Assembly: GCA_948567375.1 (NCBI GenBank)
Contig: OX419756.1
Location: 24,318,333-24,382,332, forward strand
From: Lunularia cruciata
Lineage: Eukaryota > Streptophyta > Marchantiopsida > Lunulariales > Lunulariaceae
Direction: 5' to 3'
Length of the DNA stretch: 64,000 nucleotides
The notes beneath the pieces were generated by a model. The model saw nothing but the letters and a program-made list of their open reading frames with translations, was not told the origin of the DNA and searched no databases. Position numbers and translations under genes: made by a program. This document shows, one piece after another, positions 34,589 through 45,105 of this stretch (position 1 is its first letter; each line of letters begins with the position of its first letter).

Positions 34589-35703
34589 AGGACCCAGATA
34601 AATCACCATTGACACTTGAGGAGGTAGAGAGAAGGTTATCTACCCTCAAGTATGGCCCAAATGTTACCAAGGAGGAGAAGGTGAGATTTGAGGAGATTTT
34701 CCGCAAGTTCATCCATGTGTTTGCTTTTAGTTACAAGGATTTGAAGGAAGTCACCTTGGAGGAGCACAAGATAGAGGTGGAGTCACATGGAAGACCAATC
34801 CGCCAAAAGCAATGTCGCATTAGCCCACCAATATCTTTGGTTGTGAAGGAGGAGATTGATAAGCTCAAGGAGGCTGGATTTATCTTTGAGGTGGAGAATT
34901 CAAAATGGGTGTCTCCAATTGTCATTGTGAAGAAAAAGAATGGCAAGCTTCGGGTATGTGTGGATTACAAGAAGCTCAATGCTGTTACCAAGAAGGACTA
35001 CTACCCATTGCCATTCATTGATGAGATCTTGGAGGAGGTTGCAGGTCATGAGAGGTACAATTTTGGAGATGGTTATAGTGGATATAACCAAATCAAGATT
35101 GCACCAGAGCATCAACAACTCACCACATTCACCACACCTTGGGGAACTTACGCTTTCAAGGTCATGCCTTTTGGGCTTTGCAATGCTCCAGCCACATTCC
35201 AATGGTTCATGAACAAGGTATTTGAACCTTTCATTGGGAAATTTGTGAGAGATTTCATTGATGACTTTTGTGTCTATGGGAGCAAGGAGGAGCACTTTGA
35301 GCACCTAATCAAAGTCTTGCAACGCTTGGATGAGGCAAATGCATCACTCAACCCAGAGAAGTGCATTTTTGGATGTGAAGAAGGTCTACTTTTGGGGCAT
35401 ATCATCTCCAAGGATGGAATAGCAGTTGATCCTAAGAAGGTGAGGAAAATCTCAGACCTTCCATTCCCTTCAAGCTTGACAAAGTTATGCCAATTCTTGG
35501 GGATGGTTGGGTACTATAGGAGGTTCATCTTCTCATTTTCCAACAAGGCTTATGCATTGACCATCTACATGAAGAAGGGTGTAGATTACATGGTGATTTT
35601 GGAAGACAAGGAGGCTCTCAAAGCTTTTGAGGAGCTCAAGCAATCCCTTGTTGTAGCTCCAATTCTTGCTAAACCTGATTGGAGTAAACCTTTCATCCTC
35701 TAA
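34552..35703 (+). CDS. pol: A1 reverse transcriptase (383 codons, out of frame with gag)
   Basis: RT motifs in order: DYKKLNAVTKKDYYPLPF, FGDGYSGYNQI, VMPFGLCNAPATFQ, and the active site FIDDFCVYG (catalytic Asp pair at residues 237-238; the first position of the YxDD box is Phe), then GMVGYYRRF. The frame ends at TAA 35701 where A2 reads Tyr (ILYTDASN). It is separated from gag-protease by the 4-base deletion near 34550, so it would not be made as a fusion in this copy. Confidence 0.85.
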   Translation: MCAYFAPKPEVLKDPDKSPLTLEEVERRLSTLKYGPNVTKEEKVRFEEIFRKFIHVFAFSYKDLKEVTLEEHKIEVESHGRPIRQKQCRISPPISLVVKEEIDKLKEAGFIFEVENSKWVSPIVIVKKKNGKLRVCVDYKKLNAVTKKDYYPLPFIDEILEEVAGHERYNFGDGYSGYNQIKIAPEHQQLTTFTTPWGTYAFKVMPFGLCNAPATFQWFMNKVFEPFIGKFVRDFIDDFCVYGSKEEHFEHLIKVLQRLDEANASLNPEKCIFGCEEGLLLGHIISKDGIAVDPKKVRKISDLPFPSSLTKLCQFLGMVGYYRRFIFSFSNKAYALTIYMKKGVDYMVILEDKEALKAFEELKQSLVVAPILAKPDWSKPFIL

Positions 35704-37410
35704 ACTGATGCTTCTAATGTAGCTATAGGATGCACTCTTAGTCAATTAGACCAAGATGGGCATGATCATCCAATAGCTTATGCTAGTAGGCAGATGGTTT
35801 CAGCAGAGAAGAACTACTCTGTCACGGAGAGAGAAGGGTTGGCAGTGATCTTTGGTCTCAAGAAGTTTAGACACTACTTGATTGGAGGGAAAGCCACCAT
35901 TGTCATGGATCACAAGGCTTTGAAGTACATCTTCAACAAGCCTAATGTTGAAGGGATACTAGCAAGGTGGATGATACTCTTGTCTGAGTATGACTACACC
36001 ATTGAAGATAGGCCAGGAAAGAAACATGCAAATGCTGATTTATTATCTAGAGCCTATGATCATGATGGAGATGAGCCAGTGGATGATTCCTTGCCGGATG
36101 AGGAGCTCATGACAATCTCAGTCACTCAAGAGGTTCCAATGGAGTACAAGGAGATTGTGGATTTTGTGACAAAAGGTAACTATCCAGAAGGGATGCATGC
36201 TAGGGAGAGGAAGGCCCTTGCAGCAAGATCTAGACCTTACACAATGGTGGAGGATATTCTTTTTCACCAAGGAGCAGATGGTCTACTTCGAAGAGCAGTG
36301 GGTAAGGAAGAGTCTATCCTACTCATAAAGGAGTTTCATGAAGGTTTAGTATGTGGAGGACACTTTGCAAGAAAGGTGACTGCTTTCAAGATTCTAGATG
36401 CAGGTTACCATTGGAGAGGGATTTTCAAGGATTGTCTTGATTATTGCAAAACTTGTCATGTTTGTCAACCTTTTGCTAGAAAGTCTACATCCACTCCACC
36501 ACTTAGATCAATTCCATTGCTAGGACCTTTTGAGAAGTGGGGAATTGATTTTGTAGGACCTCTCAATAGAACCCCAAGGAACAATCGGTACATTGTGATA
36601 GTTACTGATTACCTTACCAAGTAGGTTGAGGCTACACCATTGAGGAACAAGAATGAAGATGAAGTGGGTAGATTTCTTTATGAACGCATTATCACTAGGT
36701 TTGGATGCCCTTTGGAGTTGGTTTCTGATAGAGGAGGAGAGTTTACAGGAAGCATTACTACAGCCATGCTATGACATTTCTCTATCACACATAGAGTAAC
36801 TACATCCTATAAGTCAAATTCCAATGGCTTGGCAGAGAGAACCAATCAGACCTTGTGCATGATGTTGGCCAAAGATGCAGAAATGGAGGAGGCTAAACAT
36901 CATTGGGACAAGAGGATTCATGCAGTTTTGTGAGAGTATAGGACAACCATGAAAACTTCCACTGGATATTCTCCATTTCAATTGGTGTATGGTATGGAGT
37001 CTACCTTACCTATTCACTTTGATCTTCCTACCTTCCAAAGCATTCATTGGAGATTGAAGAAAGCACAAGGAGGTGATGCAGAGAAGTCAAGGAAGGATCA
37101 ACTCATGGAGTTGGAAGAGGCAAGAGCAGTTGCTATGGTTCGAGTGGAGCAAGCCCAAAGGAAACAAAAGGAGAGCTATGATAAGAGGCAAGACAAGAAG
37201 AAGGTGGAGCCTTTCAAAGAAGGTGATTGGGTAATGTTGTTTGATTCCATTCGATTCAAGAGAGTGCAAAAGAAGTTTTTGCCTAAGTACTTTGGACCTT
37301 TCATAGTGGAGAAGGTGTGGGGCAATTACACCTATGATCTCAAGGAGTTGGGAGGAAGATACTTTGATAGGATTAACCATGATAAGTTGAAGATGTATCA
37401 TAGAAGGTAG
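35704..37410 (+). pseudogene. pol: A1 RNase H and integrase
   Basis: RNase H: YSVTEREGLAVIF and MDHKALKYIF, then RPGKKHANADLLSR. Integrase zinc region: FHEGLVCGGHF ... CKTCHVC. Core: WGIDFVGPL (Asp), LVSDRGGEFTGS (Asp), NGLAERTNQTLCM (Glu). C-terminal module: FKEGDWVMLFDSIRF. Stops at 36622 (TAG where A2 has Trp), about 36772 (TGA for Arg) and about 36931 (TGA for Trp) inactivate it. A2 has this stretch as one open 538-codon frame. Confidence 0.88.
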
Positions 37411-37458
37411 AGAGACCTTCACTTTGAGGACAAAGTGAAAACTTAGTCCGGGGGTAAA

Positions 37459-38137
37459 TGTAACACCCATTTGTGCATGTGTGTGGTATTGTGATATTTA
37501 GCTTGGTATTACAAGTACTTAAGAGATATTATTTATATAGAGATAAAGGATGGTTCTATATTAGTCATGGTTAGCTAAAGTTAGTCATAGCTAAGATAGA
37601 TGGGACCTTACTTTAGAGGAAGTAGAAAAGATGAGCACCACTATTTTGGATTTTAGTGTGTTGACTTGGTATTATTCCTAGGTGTTTGGCTTTGGGGAAA
37701 GAGTTGAGAACTCTTGGACCCGCAAGCCTTTTTGTTTTGGATTCTTCTTTAGTCCAAGGATAGCCCATGTGAAGGAATCCTTGCTTTAGTGGTTGGGTCA
37801 AGATAAGGGGAATATGCCCATGTGAATGGATATTCCTTTCTACTTTTTGACTTTACTTGACTTTTAGTCTAGTAACTTGAGTTACTACGGTAATTAGTAA
37901 CTTTGGTATGTAACTATTTCACAAGTATATAAACAAGGGGTGAGGAGGTACTCATCATCCTTTCATTTGCAACTATCTCTCTCTCATTGAGTTCTCTAGT
38001 GAGCAATGTCTTGAGTCTTGGAGTGTTAGCCTTGGAGGAGTATGATGGAGTTGGGGTTCCTTGCCTTCTTAGTCCATGGTGCGCTACCATAATAGCCATC
38101 AGAGGTTCATCTTGAGTGAGAGACAGGCCGGCTCACA
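37459..38137 (+). repeat. 3' LTR of A1
   Basis: 679 bp, preceded by the polypurine tract GGGGGTAAA (37450-37458) and followed by GTAC. Confidence 0.95.
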
Positions 38138-38194
38138 GTACGCAGTGGGTTTACTCGGAGTGGTGCTCGGTATCAGCTTGTATCTCAGGTCCCA

Positions 38195-39763
38195 GTGAGG
38201 GAGGAGATTGACTCTGAGTTGGAGTTCGACACAGGAGCTGATTCAGTTGAGAGTGCACTTGGTGTGTCCGCACCGTTATTGTGGGACATGGATGAGATTT
38301 ATGGGGCCTCCAAAGGCCTTAGGCGTTACTCTGGTACAATGGGTACCATTGAGTTGGATGACTTCATCCAGGAGTTTGATAGTTGGTGTGATCTGCAGCA
38401 AATGCGGAACCCGACCTTGTTCACACCCTTCATGGCATGGAAGGGGTTGTTTCAGCACTTGGAGGGTCCACCGATGGATGACTACCATGAGTTCAGGAGA
38501 GCTCTTTTGGAGGAGATTGAGTTATGGAGACAGTATTGGTCTCCACACTATGTCTCCATCACTTCAGGCTCGGTGGCCAAGAGTAGATCGGCTGTACCCA
38601 CGAGTTCTAGCTCGAGTAGTGTTAGTGGAGCTAGTGGAGGTGCACTAGCTGGAGATAGTGCTACTACGAGTGGAGATACCGCTGCAGGAGGTGGTGTGGT
38701 ACCGGGGTTTAACCCCATGGTTGAGTTCTTCCTATGTTTGAGGCAGAACTACCAAGGAGTGCGGACAGACAAGCTGAGGAGCTTGCAGGAGTTCCAACGG
38801 AAGGCTGGAAAGAGCCTACGCGAGGCATATAATCGCATGAGGCGGCTGATTAGTTTCACTCAGGGAGTTACTGAGGCCCAAGCAGTCCAGTTTTTGTATG
38901 GGATACTGGATAGGGAGTTGCGACGTAGAGTTCGTGATGCTACGTTGTTGTAGGGTACTTCGCCCACTTTGGCAGTAGTCTTTGGTTTGGCTGAGCGTAT
39001 TGAGCTCAACATGGTGGAGGAGAGAGTGGTGACAGCTGGATTTGGTAGGGAGACCTCATCCACAGTTGTGACTTCTTCTAGAGTTCAGCAGAGTGCACCA
39101 CGCCCAGTTGGTTTTCAAGGACAGGGTGGACAGCCCAGATCCTATGGAGCGAGTGGAAGGCCTAGTGGAGTTAGACCCTTACCCTCATTTTCGGGTCAGC
39201 AGTAGCCAATGAGTGGTGGTGTTGCTTGTTGGACTTGTGGTGGACCTCACCATAGGAGAGAGTGTACTCAGGGCAGCGGACCTGATACCTATGGTGCATC
39301 ACAGCCAACACAGAGGCAGTGTGAGCATTGCCACAGATTTGGTCACACTAGTGACCGGTGTTTTGACCTACACCCGGAGTTACGGAGTGGTAGGGCTGTT
39401 ATGGCAGGTAGTAGAGGTGGTGGTAGAGGATCTACACCTAGTAGGGGTGCAGCACCTGCCCTTACTTTTGACACAGCTATGGCTACTCGGATTGAGCAGT
39501 TGGAGCAGAGATTGGCTAGTATGGCTATTGCTTAGAGGAGATCAGATTCGGGTGCTGAGGCTTCCACCTCATATGCTGGTGATAGAGATGCTTTGGACTT
39601 CATGTGCGGAGCAGCACAGGTGGATGCATCTGCAGCAGTGACTAGGAGTGCAGTACGTGCTCCAGAGCCTAGAGGAGCATCAGTGGAGTTGGACCCACAG
39701 AGAGGAGAGGTTGGGAGACAAGTCAGACTTCCCCAGTCTTCCACGCTATTTGAGGCATTGTAG
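38195..39763 (+). pseudogene. gag: D gag with two zinc knuckles
   Basis: A single frame interrupted only by TAG codons at 38951, 39203, 39533 and 39761. The N-terminal part matches D' (ELDDFIQEFDSWCDLQ). A Ser/Gly-rich linker and a capsid-like core follow (VEFFLCLRQNYQGV, YNRMRRLISFTQGVTE, FLYGILDRELRRRVRDATLL). Two knuckles come next: CWTCGGPHHRREC and CEHCHRFGHTSDRC, then a Gly/Arg-rich stretch. 38195 is GTG here; D' has ATG at that codon. All four stops fit a lost glutamine. The 3' side joins protease in the same frame, so D probably had one gag-pol polyprotein. Confidence 0.82.
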
Positions 39764-40945
39764 ATGACATCCATGGTTCCTAGACGTCCCAGTGCAGGTG
39801 TGGTAGGTGGTGATGGAGTACCTGATGGAGTACCTGCTAGTCAGCCACCTACTATTACACAGACTGAGTCTAGCATGATGTTGGGGGCGGCTCAGCTGAT
39901 TATGCGGCATCCTTTATTTTCAGCCAGTGACATGTTTACATTGGGAGTTGACCCAGCCCCAGTGTTTCGGTTGGCAGCCACATTGTGTGAGAGTAGAGAT
40001 GGTGCAGTTCCTACTACTAGAGCAGAGGTGGTTGGTAGTGGAGCTGACTTGGTTGAGGAGCATGGGATCCGTTCAGCGACCAGTGGTTTATGGCAGGCAG
40101 CTAGACTGGAGGAGTTGCCAGCTAGACTGGCCTTTGAGAGAGCGCGGTTTACACCTGGTGTTGTCCTATTGGATAACCAGAGGGGGATCTTTTGTTTAAT
40201 GGGACCTTCAGGGAAGGTCTATACACCACAGAGAGTCTTGTTAGACTCTGGTGCGCAGCCCCTTATGTTGGGGAAGGCTGCAGTTGTTGGTCTGGAGTTA
40301 CAGAAGACCGATGTGGAGAGGTGTCCATTTCAGATCCAAACATCTCTAGGTGGTGGTTCGACACAGTACATCACACGTGGGGAGCTTGTTGTCCAGGTTC
40401 AGCCTGGTCATCCGACTGATAGCTCGGTGGTGAGAGCTCAGGCTATTGCAACGATAGCTGAGTCATATGATGTGCTAGTTGGGGGAGCAGTGTTATACCC
40501 TATGGGTTTCAGCATTGACTATTGGGAGGAGACAACATCTTATAGACCTGGTTGGCAGTCTGGTGAGGGACGGGTATGTCGCCTACCAATACGCTGCAGT
40601 AGTGGTAGTCTTGGCTCACTACAGTCCGGGACCATGGCAGCATCAGTTTTAGCTTTCAACGGTGCAGTTACTTGGCATGGTGACTTGTTGGAGGGGAACG
40701 CCCATGCAGAGGATACTCCAGTACCAGAGGAGATCACTTGGCTATGGAGAATGAGTGGGATTGTTCCATCCACCTTGGATGTTCCATTGTGGAGTTCAGA
40801 GGAGGCATTGCAGCAGCATGCAGATCAATTGGTACAGCAGGCTTGGAGTGGAGCCTTCGTACCATCAGGAGATGAGTGTGAGGATGAGCCTCCAGAGGCG
40901 ATTGCTTTGACACCTTTGGATACCACACTCATTGCTTGGCAATAT
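39764..40945 (+). pseudogene. pol: D aspartic protease region
   Basis: First 394 codons of the 492-codon frame 39764-41242. The protease active site is VLLDSGAQPLMLG (Asp at residue 161, codon 40244), followed by GLELQKTDVERCPFQIQT and a Gly-rich flap-like segment. ESYDVLVGGAVLYPMGFSID is the C-terminal protease motif. The stretch after residue 210 is a spacer of unknown fold leading to the methyltransferase. It is in frame with gag (upstream TAG 39761) and with the methyltransferase. Confidence 0.78.
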
Positions 40946-41920
40946 CCAGTAGAGGGGATATGTCTATTGGAGTTGTTTGGTGGGATCAGCACCGGACTAG
41001 CTGCGGTGTTACAGGCGGGTATCCGAGTACAGAGGTACTTGTATGTAGAGAGAGATGAGACTGCTAGGCGAGTCTCTCTACATCATGTGGCACACTTGGC
41101 CTATCGGTATCCGGAGTTATTACCGATGTCAGCAGTCAGAGGTTACCAGAAGGCCTTACCAGGAGACATTTCCTTACTGGGGGCGCATGACCTAGAGAGA
41201 CATGGGCCTATTTACTTGGTGATTTTTGGATGGCCATGTTAGGGACATACATGTGCGGGCCGTGGTTTGGGTCTTCAAGATCCTTGTTCTGGTGTGTTTT
41301 GGGAGATGTTACGGATACTACGACATCTCCAGGTTCATTAGTCTATTTCTCCAGCTTACCTTTTGGAGAACGTTCCATTGATGGGTGATTCTCGCACTAG
41401 AGTGGTGGCAAGTACACATCAGGTCCATTCATGGATGGGACCTGCTGTATTGTTAGATGCAGCCAGAGTGGGATCACGGGCTCATCGTCTTTGTCTTTGG
41501 TGGACGAACCTCTTACCCAGAGAGGTTCTACAGCGTAGTTATGATGGGATTAAGCGACTAGACCACATTCTTGTTGATGATATCTTAGATGCTGGACGTC
41601 AGTCTCAGACAGTGGTAGTGGCTGATAAGTCACCTATGGCAGTGGTGAACCTAGTTGGACAGCCTAGAGCTGCATTTCCCACACTCATGAGTTTCCCAGG
41701 CTCTCATGCTTTTCGAGAGAGAGGACCTGGACTTGTTTGGGACTCACAGTTATAGCAGTTGTTGGAGCCCAATGCTGATGAGAGAGAGCGGGCGATGGGT
41801 TTTTGCACCGGTATTACCGCTGTTCCAGCAGTGTCAGAGGCATCCAGGCGTCAGGTGTTAGGTCAGGCTATGGACCTGAACTGTTTGACCTGGATTGTGA
41901 GCCTTGGTTTGGCAGAGCAG
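40946..41920 (+). pseudogene. D C5-cytosine DNA methyltransferase domain
   Basis: All the main C5-MTase motifs occur in straight order. I: LLELFGGISTGLA (AdoMet binding, Phe at residue 405). II: YVERDETARR. III: PGDISLLG. IV: FGWPC then TAG then GHTCAGRG, where the stop replaces the Gln of PCQ right after the catalytic Cys (41237-41239). VI: LLENVPLMG (catalytic Glu at 41366). VIII: SRAHRLCLWWTNLL. A target-recognition stretch follows, then IX: ERERAMGFCTGIT and X: LGQAMDLNCLTWIV. The straight order excludes the permuted DRM type. Motifs I, VI and VIII resemble DNMT3. Stops are TAG at 41240, 41339 and 41753, so this copy is dead, but no motif is missing. It lies in frame between protease and RT, so it belonged to the polyprotein. 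Expected role: methylating cytosines, perhaps on the element's own cDNA. Confidence 0.9.
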
Positions 41921-42349
41921 CGTAGGATGCACTTGATAGGCATCACCACTCGGACATTTGTGAGCCATGTGCCTATCGAGACGATTCAGGCACATGCTGG
42001 GGGCGATGGACCGAGTGGACATGGTATTCTTGGGACACATCCAGTAGCTACTAGGGAGAGTGGTCTACTTGGAGTCCATCCAGGTGAGCGTGGGCTACTT
42101 GGATTACACCCTTGGTCCACATGGGATGCAGCCAGAGGACGTATGGAGCTTGCAGCCAGAGTGGAGGGAGTTTTTCACACAGAGGTTGGGACCTCTAGTG
42201 GTCGGGAGCATGACACCATTGCTCCCAAGGGCCCAGTGTAGCAGCCAGTCAATACGTCTTCCACTCCTACTACAATTACAGAGGATACTTGGGAGCCAGA
42301 TCTTGGACCCAAGCTTACTGGAGAGGAAAGACGGAGGGTTTGGAGGTTC
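41921..42349 (+). pseudogene. pol: D linker between methyltransferase and RT
   Basis: The same frame continues. It contains three spaced repeats of a G(I/L)LGxHP motif (about 42025-42113), then a Thr/Pro-rich stretch and a TAG at 42239. It ends in an Arg/Trp-rich segment (EERRRVWRFLRSH) that opens the RT domain. No known domain. Confidence 0.55.
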
Positions 42350-42704
42350 TTGAGGAGTCACACGAGTTGTTTTGCCTTCAGTATGAAGGATTTGGGTGCT
42401 CTGAAGGGACCTGGTATACGGATTGAGCTGACTAGTGACACACCAGTTTTCCGACGTCCTTATCAATATAGTGAGATGGAGAGGACATTGATTCAGAGCC
42501 GGAGTATTGACCTTTTTGAGGTTGGTTTGGTGGAGATTTCACATGGAGAGTATGCATCAGCGACAATGATGCCAGCCAAGAAGGATATGCATGGCAACTA
42601 TACAGATAGGCGGATGTGTGGAGATTACCGTCCTATCAACCGACAGACCAGGGCTGATCAGTATGCCATGCCTACACTGGAGGAGATTTTTGATGCGATT
42701 GGGC
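42350..42704 (+). pseudogene. pol: D RT N-terminal part, left of A2
   Basis: FAFSMKDLGALKGP, FRRPYQYSEMER, CGDYRPINRQTRADQYAMP and LEEIFDAIG are gypsy RT fingers motifs. A2 inserts after ...GATTGGGC. One GGGC copy removed, the frame runs on as GHAKVFSTLDLRAGYHQ at 50508. Confidence 0.88.
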
Positions 42705-43383
42705 TGTGAGCCGGCCTGTCTCTCACTCAGGATGAACCTCTGATGGCTATTATGGTAGCGCACCATGGACTAAGAAGGCAAGGAACCCCAACTCCATCAT
42801 ACTCCTCCAAGGCTAACACTCCAAGACTCAAGACATTGCTCACTAGAGAACTCAATGAGAGAGAGATAGTTGCAAATGAAAGGATGATGAGTACCTCCTC
42901 ACTCCTTGTTTATATACTTGTGAAATAGTTACGTACCAAAGTTACTAATTACTGTAATAACTCAAGTTACTAGACTAAAAGTCAAGTAAAGTCAAAAAGT
43001 AGAAAGGAATATCCATTCACATGGGCATATTCCCCTTATCTTGACCCAACCACTAAAGCAAGGATTCCTTCACATGGGCTATCCTTGGACTAAAGAAGAA
43101 TCCAAAACAAAAAGGCTTGCGGGCCCAAGAGTTCTCAACTCTTTCCCCAAAGCCAAACACCTAGGAATAATACCAAGTCAACACACTAAAATCCAAAATA
43201 GTGGTGCTCATCTTTTCTACTTCCTCTAAAGTAAGGTCCCATCTATCTTAGCTATGACTAACTTTAGCTAACCATGACTAATATAGAACCATCCTTTATC
43301 TCTATATAAATAATATCTCTTAAGTACTTGTAATACCAAGCTAAATATCACAATACCACACACATGCACAAATGGGTGTTACA
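42705..43383 (-). repeat. 3' LTR of A2
   Basis: 679 bp, TG...CA, with TATA box (reverse) at 42909-42916. The PPT is the reverse of the TTTACCCCC run following 43383. Confidence 0.95.
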
Positions 43384-43431
43384 TTTACCCCCGGACTAAG
43401 TTTTCACTTTGTCCTCAAAGTGAAGGTCTCT

Positions 43432-45048
43432 CTACCTTCTATGGTACATCTTCAACTTATCATGGTTAATCCTATCAAAGTGTCTTCCTCCCAACTCCTT
43501 GAGATCATAGGTGTAATTGCCCCACACCTTCTCTACTATGAAAGGTCCAAAGTACTTAGGCAAAAACTTCTTTTGCACTCTCTTGAATCGAATGGAATCA
43601 AACAACATTACCCAATCACCTTCTTTGAAAGGCTCCACCTTCTTCTTGCCTTGCCTCTTGTCATAGCTCTCCTTTTGTTTCCTTTGGGCATGCTCCACTC
43701 GAACCATAGCAACTGCTCTTGCCTCTTCCAACTCCATGAGTTGATCCTTCCTTGACTTCCCTGCATCACTTCCTTGTGCTTTCTTCAATCTCCTATGAAT
43801 GCTTTGGAAGGTAGGAAGATCAAAGTGAATAGGTAAGGTAGACTCAATACCATACACCAATTGGAATGGAGAATATCCAGTGGAAGTCTTCATGGTTGTC
43901 CTATACTCCCACAAAACTGCATGAATCCTCTTGTCCCAATGATGTTTAGCCCTCTCCATTTCTGCATCTTTGGCCAACATCATGCACAAGGTCTGATTGG
44001 TTCTCTCTGCCAAGCCATTGGAATTTGGCTTATAGGATGTAGTTACTCTATGTGTGATAGAGAAATGTCGTAGCATGGCTGTAGTAATGCTTCCTGTAAA
44101 CTCTCCTCCTCTATCAGAAACCAACTCCAAAGGGCATCCAAACCTAGTGATAATGCGTTCATAAAGAAATCTACCCACTTCATCTTCATTCTTGTCCCTC
44201 AATGGTCTAGCCTCAACCCACTTGGTAAGGTAATCAGTAACTACCACAATGTACCGATTGTTCCTTGGGGTTCTATTGAGAGGTCCTACAAAATCAATTC
44301 CCCACTTCTCAAAAGGTCCTAGCAATGGAATTGATCTAAGTGGTGGAGTGGATGTAGACTTTCTAGCAAAAGCTTGACAAACATGACAAGTTTTGCAATA
44401 ATCAAGACAATCCTTGAAAATCCCTCTCCAATGGTAACCTGCATCTAGAATCTTGAAAGCAGTCACCTTTCCTGCAAAGTGTCCTCCACATACTAAACCT
44501 TCATGAAACTCCTTTATGAGTAGGATAGACTCTTCCTTACCCACTGCTCTTCGAAGTAGACCATCTGCTCCTTGGTGAAAAAGAATATCCTCCACCATTG
44601 TGTAAGGTCTAGATCTTGCTGCAAGGGCCTTCCTCTCCCTAGCATGCATCCCTTCTGGATAGTTACCTCTTGTCACAAAATCCACAATCTCCTTGTACTC
44701 CATTGGAATCTCTTGAGTGACTGAGATTGTCATGAGCTCCTCATCCGGGAAGGAATCATCTACTGGCTCATCTCCATCATGATCATAGGCTCTAGATAAC
44801 AAATCAGCATTTGCATGTTTCTTTCCTGGCCTATCCTCAATTGTGTAGTCATACTCAGACAAGAGTATCATCCACCTTGCTAGTCTCCCTTCAACATTAG
44901 GCTTGTTGAAGATGTACTTCAAAGCCTTGTGATCCGTGACAATTGTGGCTTTCCCTCCAATCAAGTAGTGTCTAAACTTCTTGAGACCAAAGATCACTGC
45001 CAACCCTTCTCTCTCTGTGACAGAGTAGTTCTTCTCTGCTGAAACCAT
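43432..45048 (-). CDS. pol: A2 RNase H and integrase, open 538 codons
   Basis: RNase H second half (YSVTEREGLAVIF, TDHKALKYIF with the catalytic Asp), then integrase. Zinc-binding HHCC: FHEGLVCGGHF with CKTCHVC. Catalytic DDE core: WGIDFVGPLN, LVSDRGGEFTGS, NGLAERTNQTLCMM. The GPY-like C-terminal module (FLPKYFGPFIVEKVWGNYTY) ends at KMYHRR shortly before the PPT. A1 has the same region with three stops. It is separated from the RT frame by a TGA at about 45106 (TGC in A1). Confidence 0.92.
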   Translation of the reverse strand: MVSAEKNYSVTEREGLAVIFGLKKFRHYLIGGKATIVTDHKALKYIFNKPNVEGRLARWMILLSEYDYTIEDRPGKKHANADLLSRAYDHDGDEPVDDSFPDEELMTISVTQEIPMEYKEIVDFVTRGNYPEGMHARERKALAARSRPYTMVEDILFHQGADGLLRRAVGKEESILLIKEFHEGLVCGGHFAGKVTAFKILDAGYHWRGIFKDCLDYCKTCHVCQAFARKSTSTPPLRSIPLLGPFEKWGIDFVGPLNRTPRNNRYIVVVTDYLTKWVEARPLRDKNEDEVGRFLYERIITRFGCPLELVSDRGGEFTGSITTAMLRHFSITHRVTTSYKPNSNGLAERTNQTLCMMLAKDAEMERAKHHWDKRIHAVLWEYRTTMKTSTGYSPFQLVYGIESTLPIHFDLPTFQSIHRRLKKAQGSDAGKSRKDQLMELEEARAVAMVRVEHAQRKQKESYDKRQGKKKVEPFKEGDWVMLFDSIRFKRVQKKFLPKYFGPFIVEKVWGNYTYDLKELGGRHFDRINHDKLKMYHRR

Positions 45049-45105
45049 CTGCCTACTAGCATAAGCTATTGGATGATCATGCCCATCTTGGTCTAATTGA
45101 CTAAG

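Larger units (their letters stand above)
30326..38137 (+). mobile_element. A1: Athila-like gypsy element
   Basis: 7812 bp with LTRs of 681 and 679 bp, flanked by a perfect 4-bp duplication GTAC (30322-30325 and 38138-38141). The LTRs differ by about eight substitutions and one 2-bp indel, about 1.2%. Order: LTR, PBS, small leader ORFs, an upstream CCHC ORF, gag-protease, RT, RNase H, integrase, PPT, LTR. It carries at least one frameshift (near 34550) and four stops, so it is inactive. It splits D between leader and gag. Confidence 0.95.

Noticed and set aside
40540-40928. Minus-strand frames within the methyltransferase element
   Set aside because: Shadows of the + strand polyprotein, without motifs.
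40946-41920. A host DNA methyltransferase gene fragment
   Set aside because: It shares one frame with protease upstream and RT downstream and lies inside the element boundaries, so it belongs to the retroelement.
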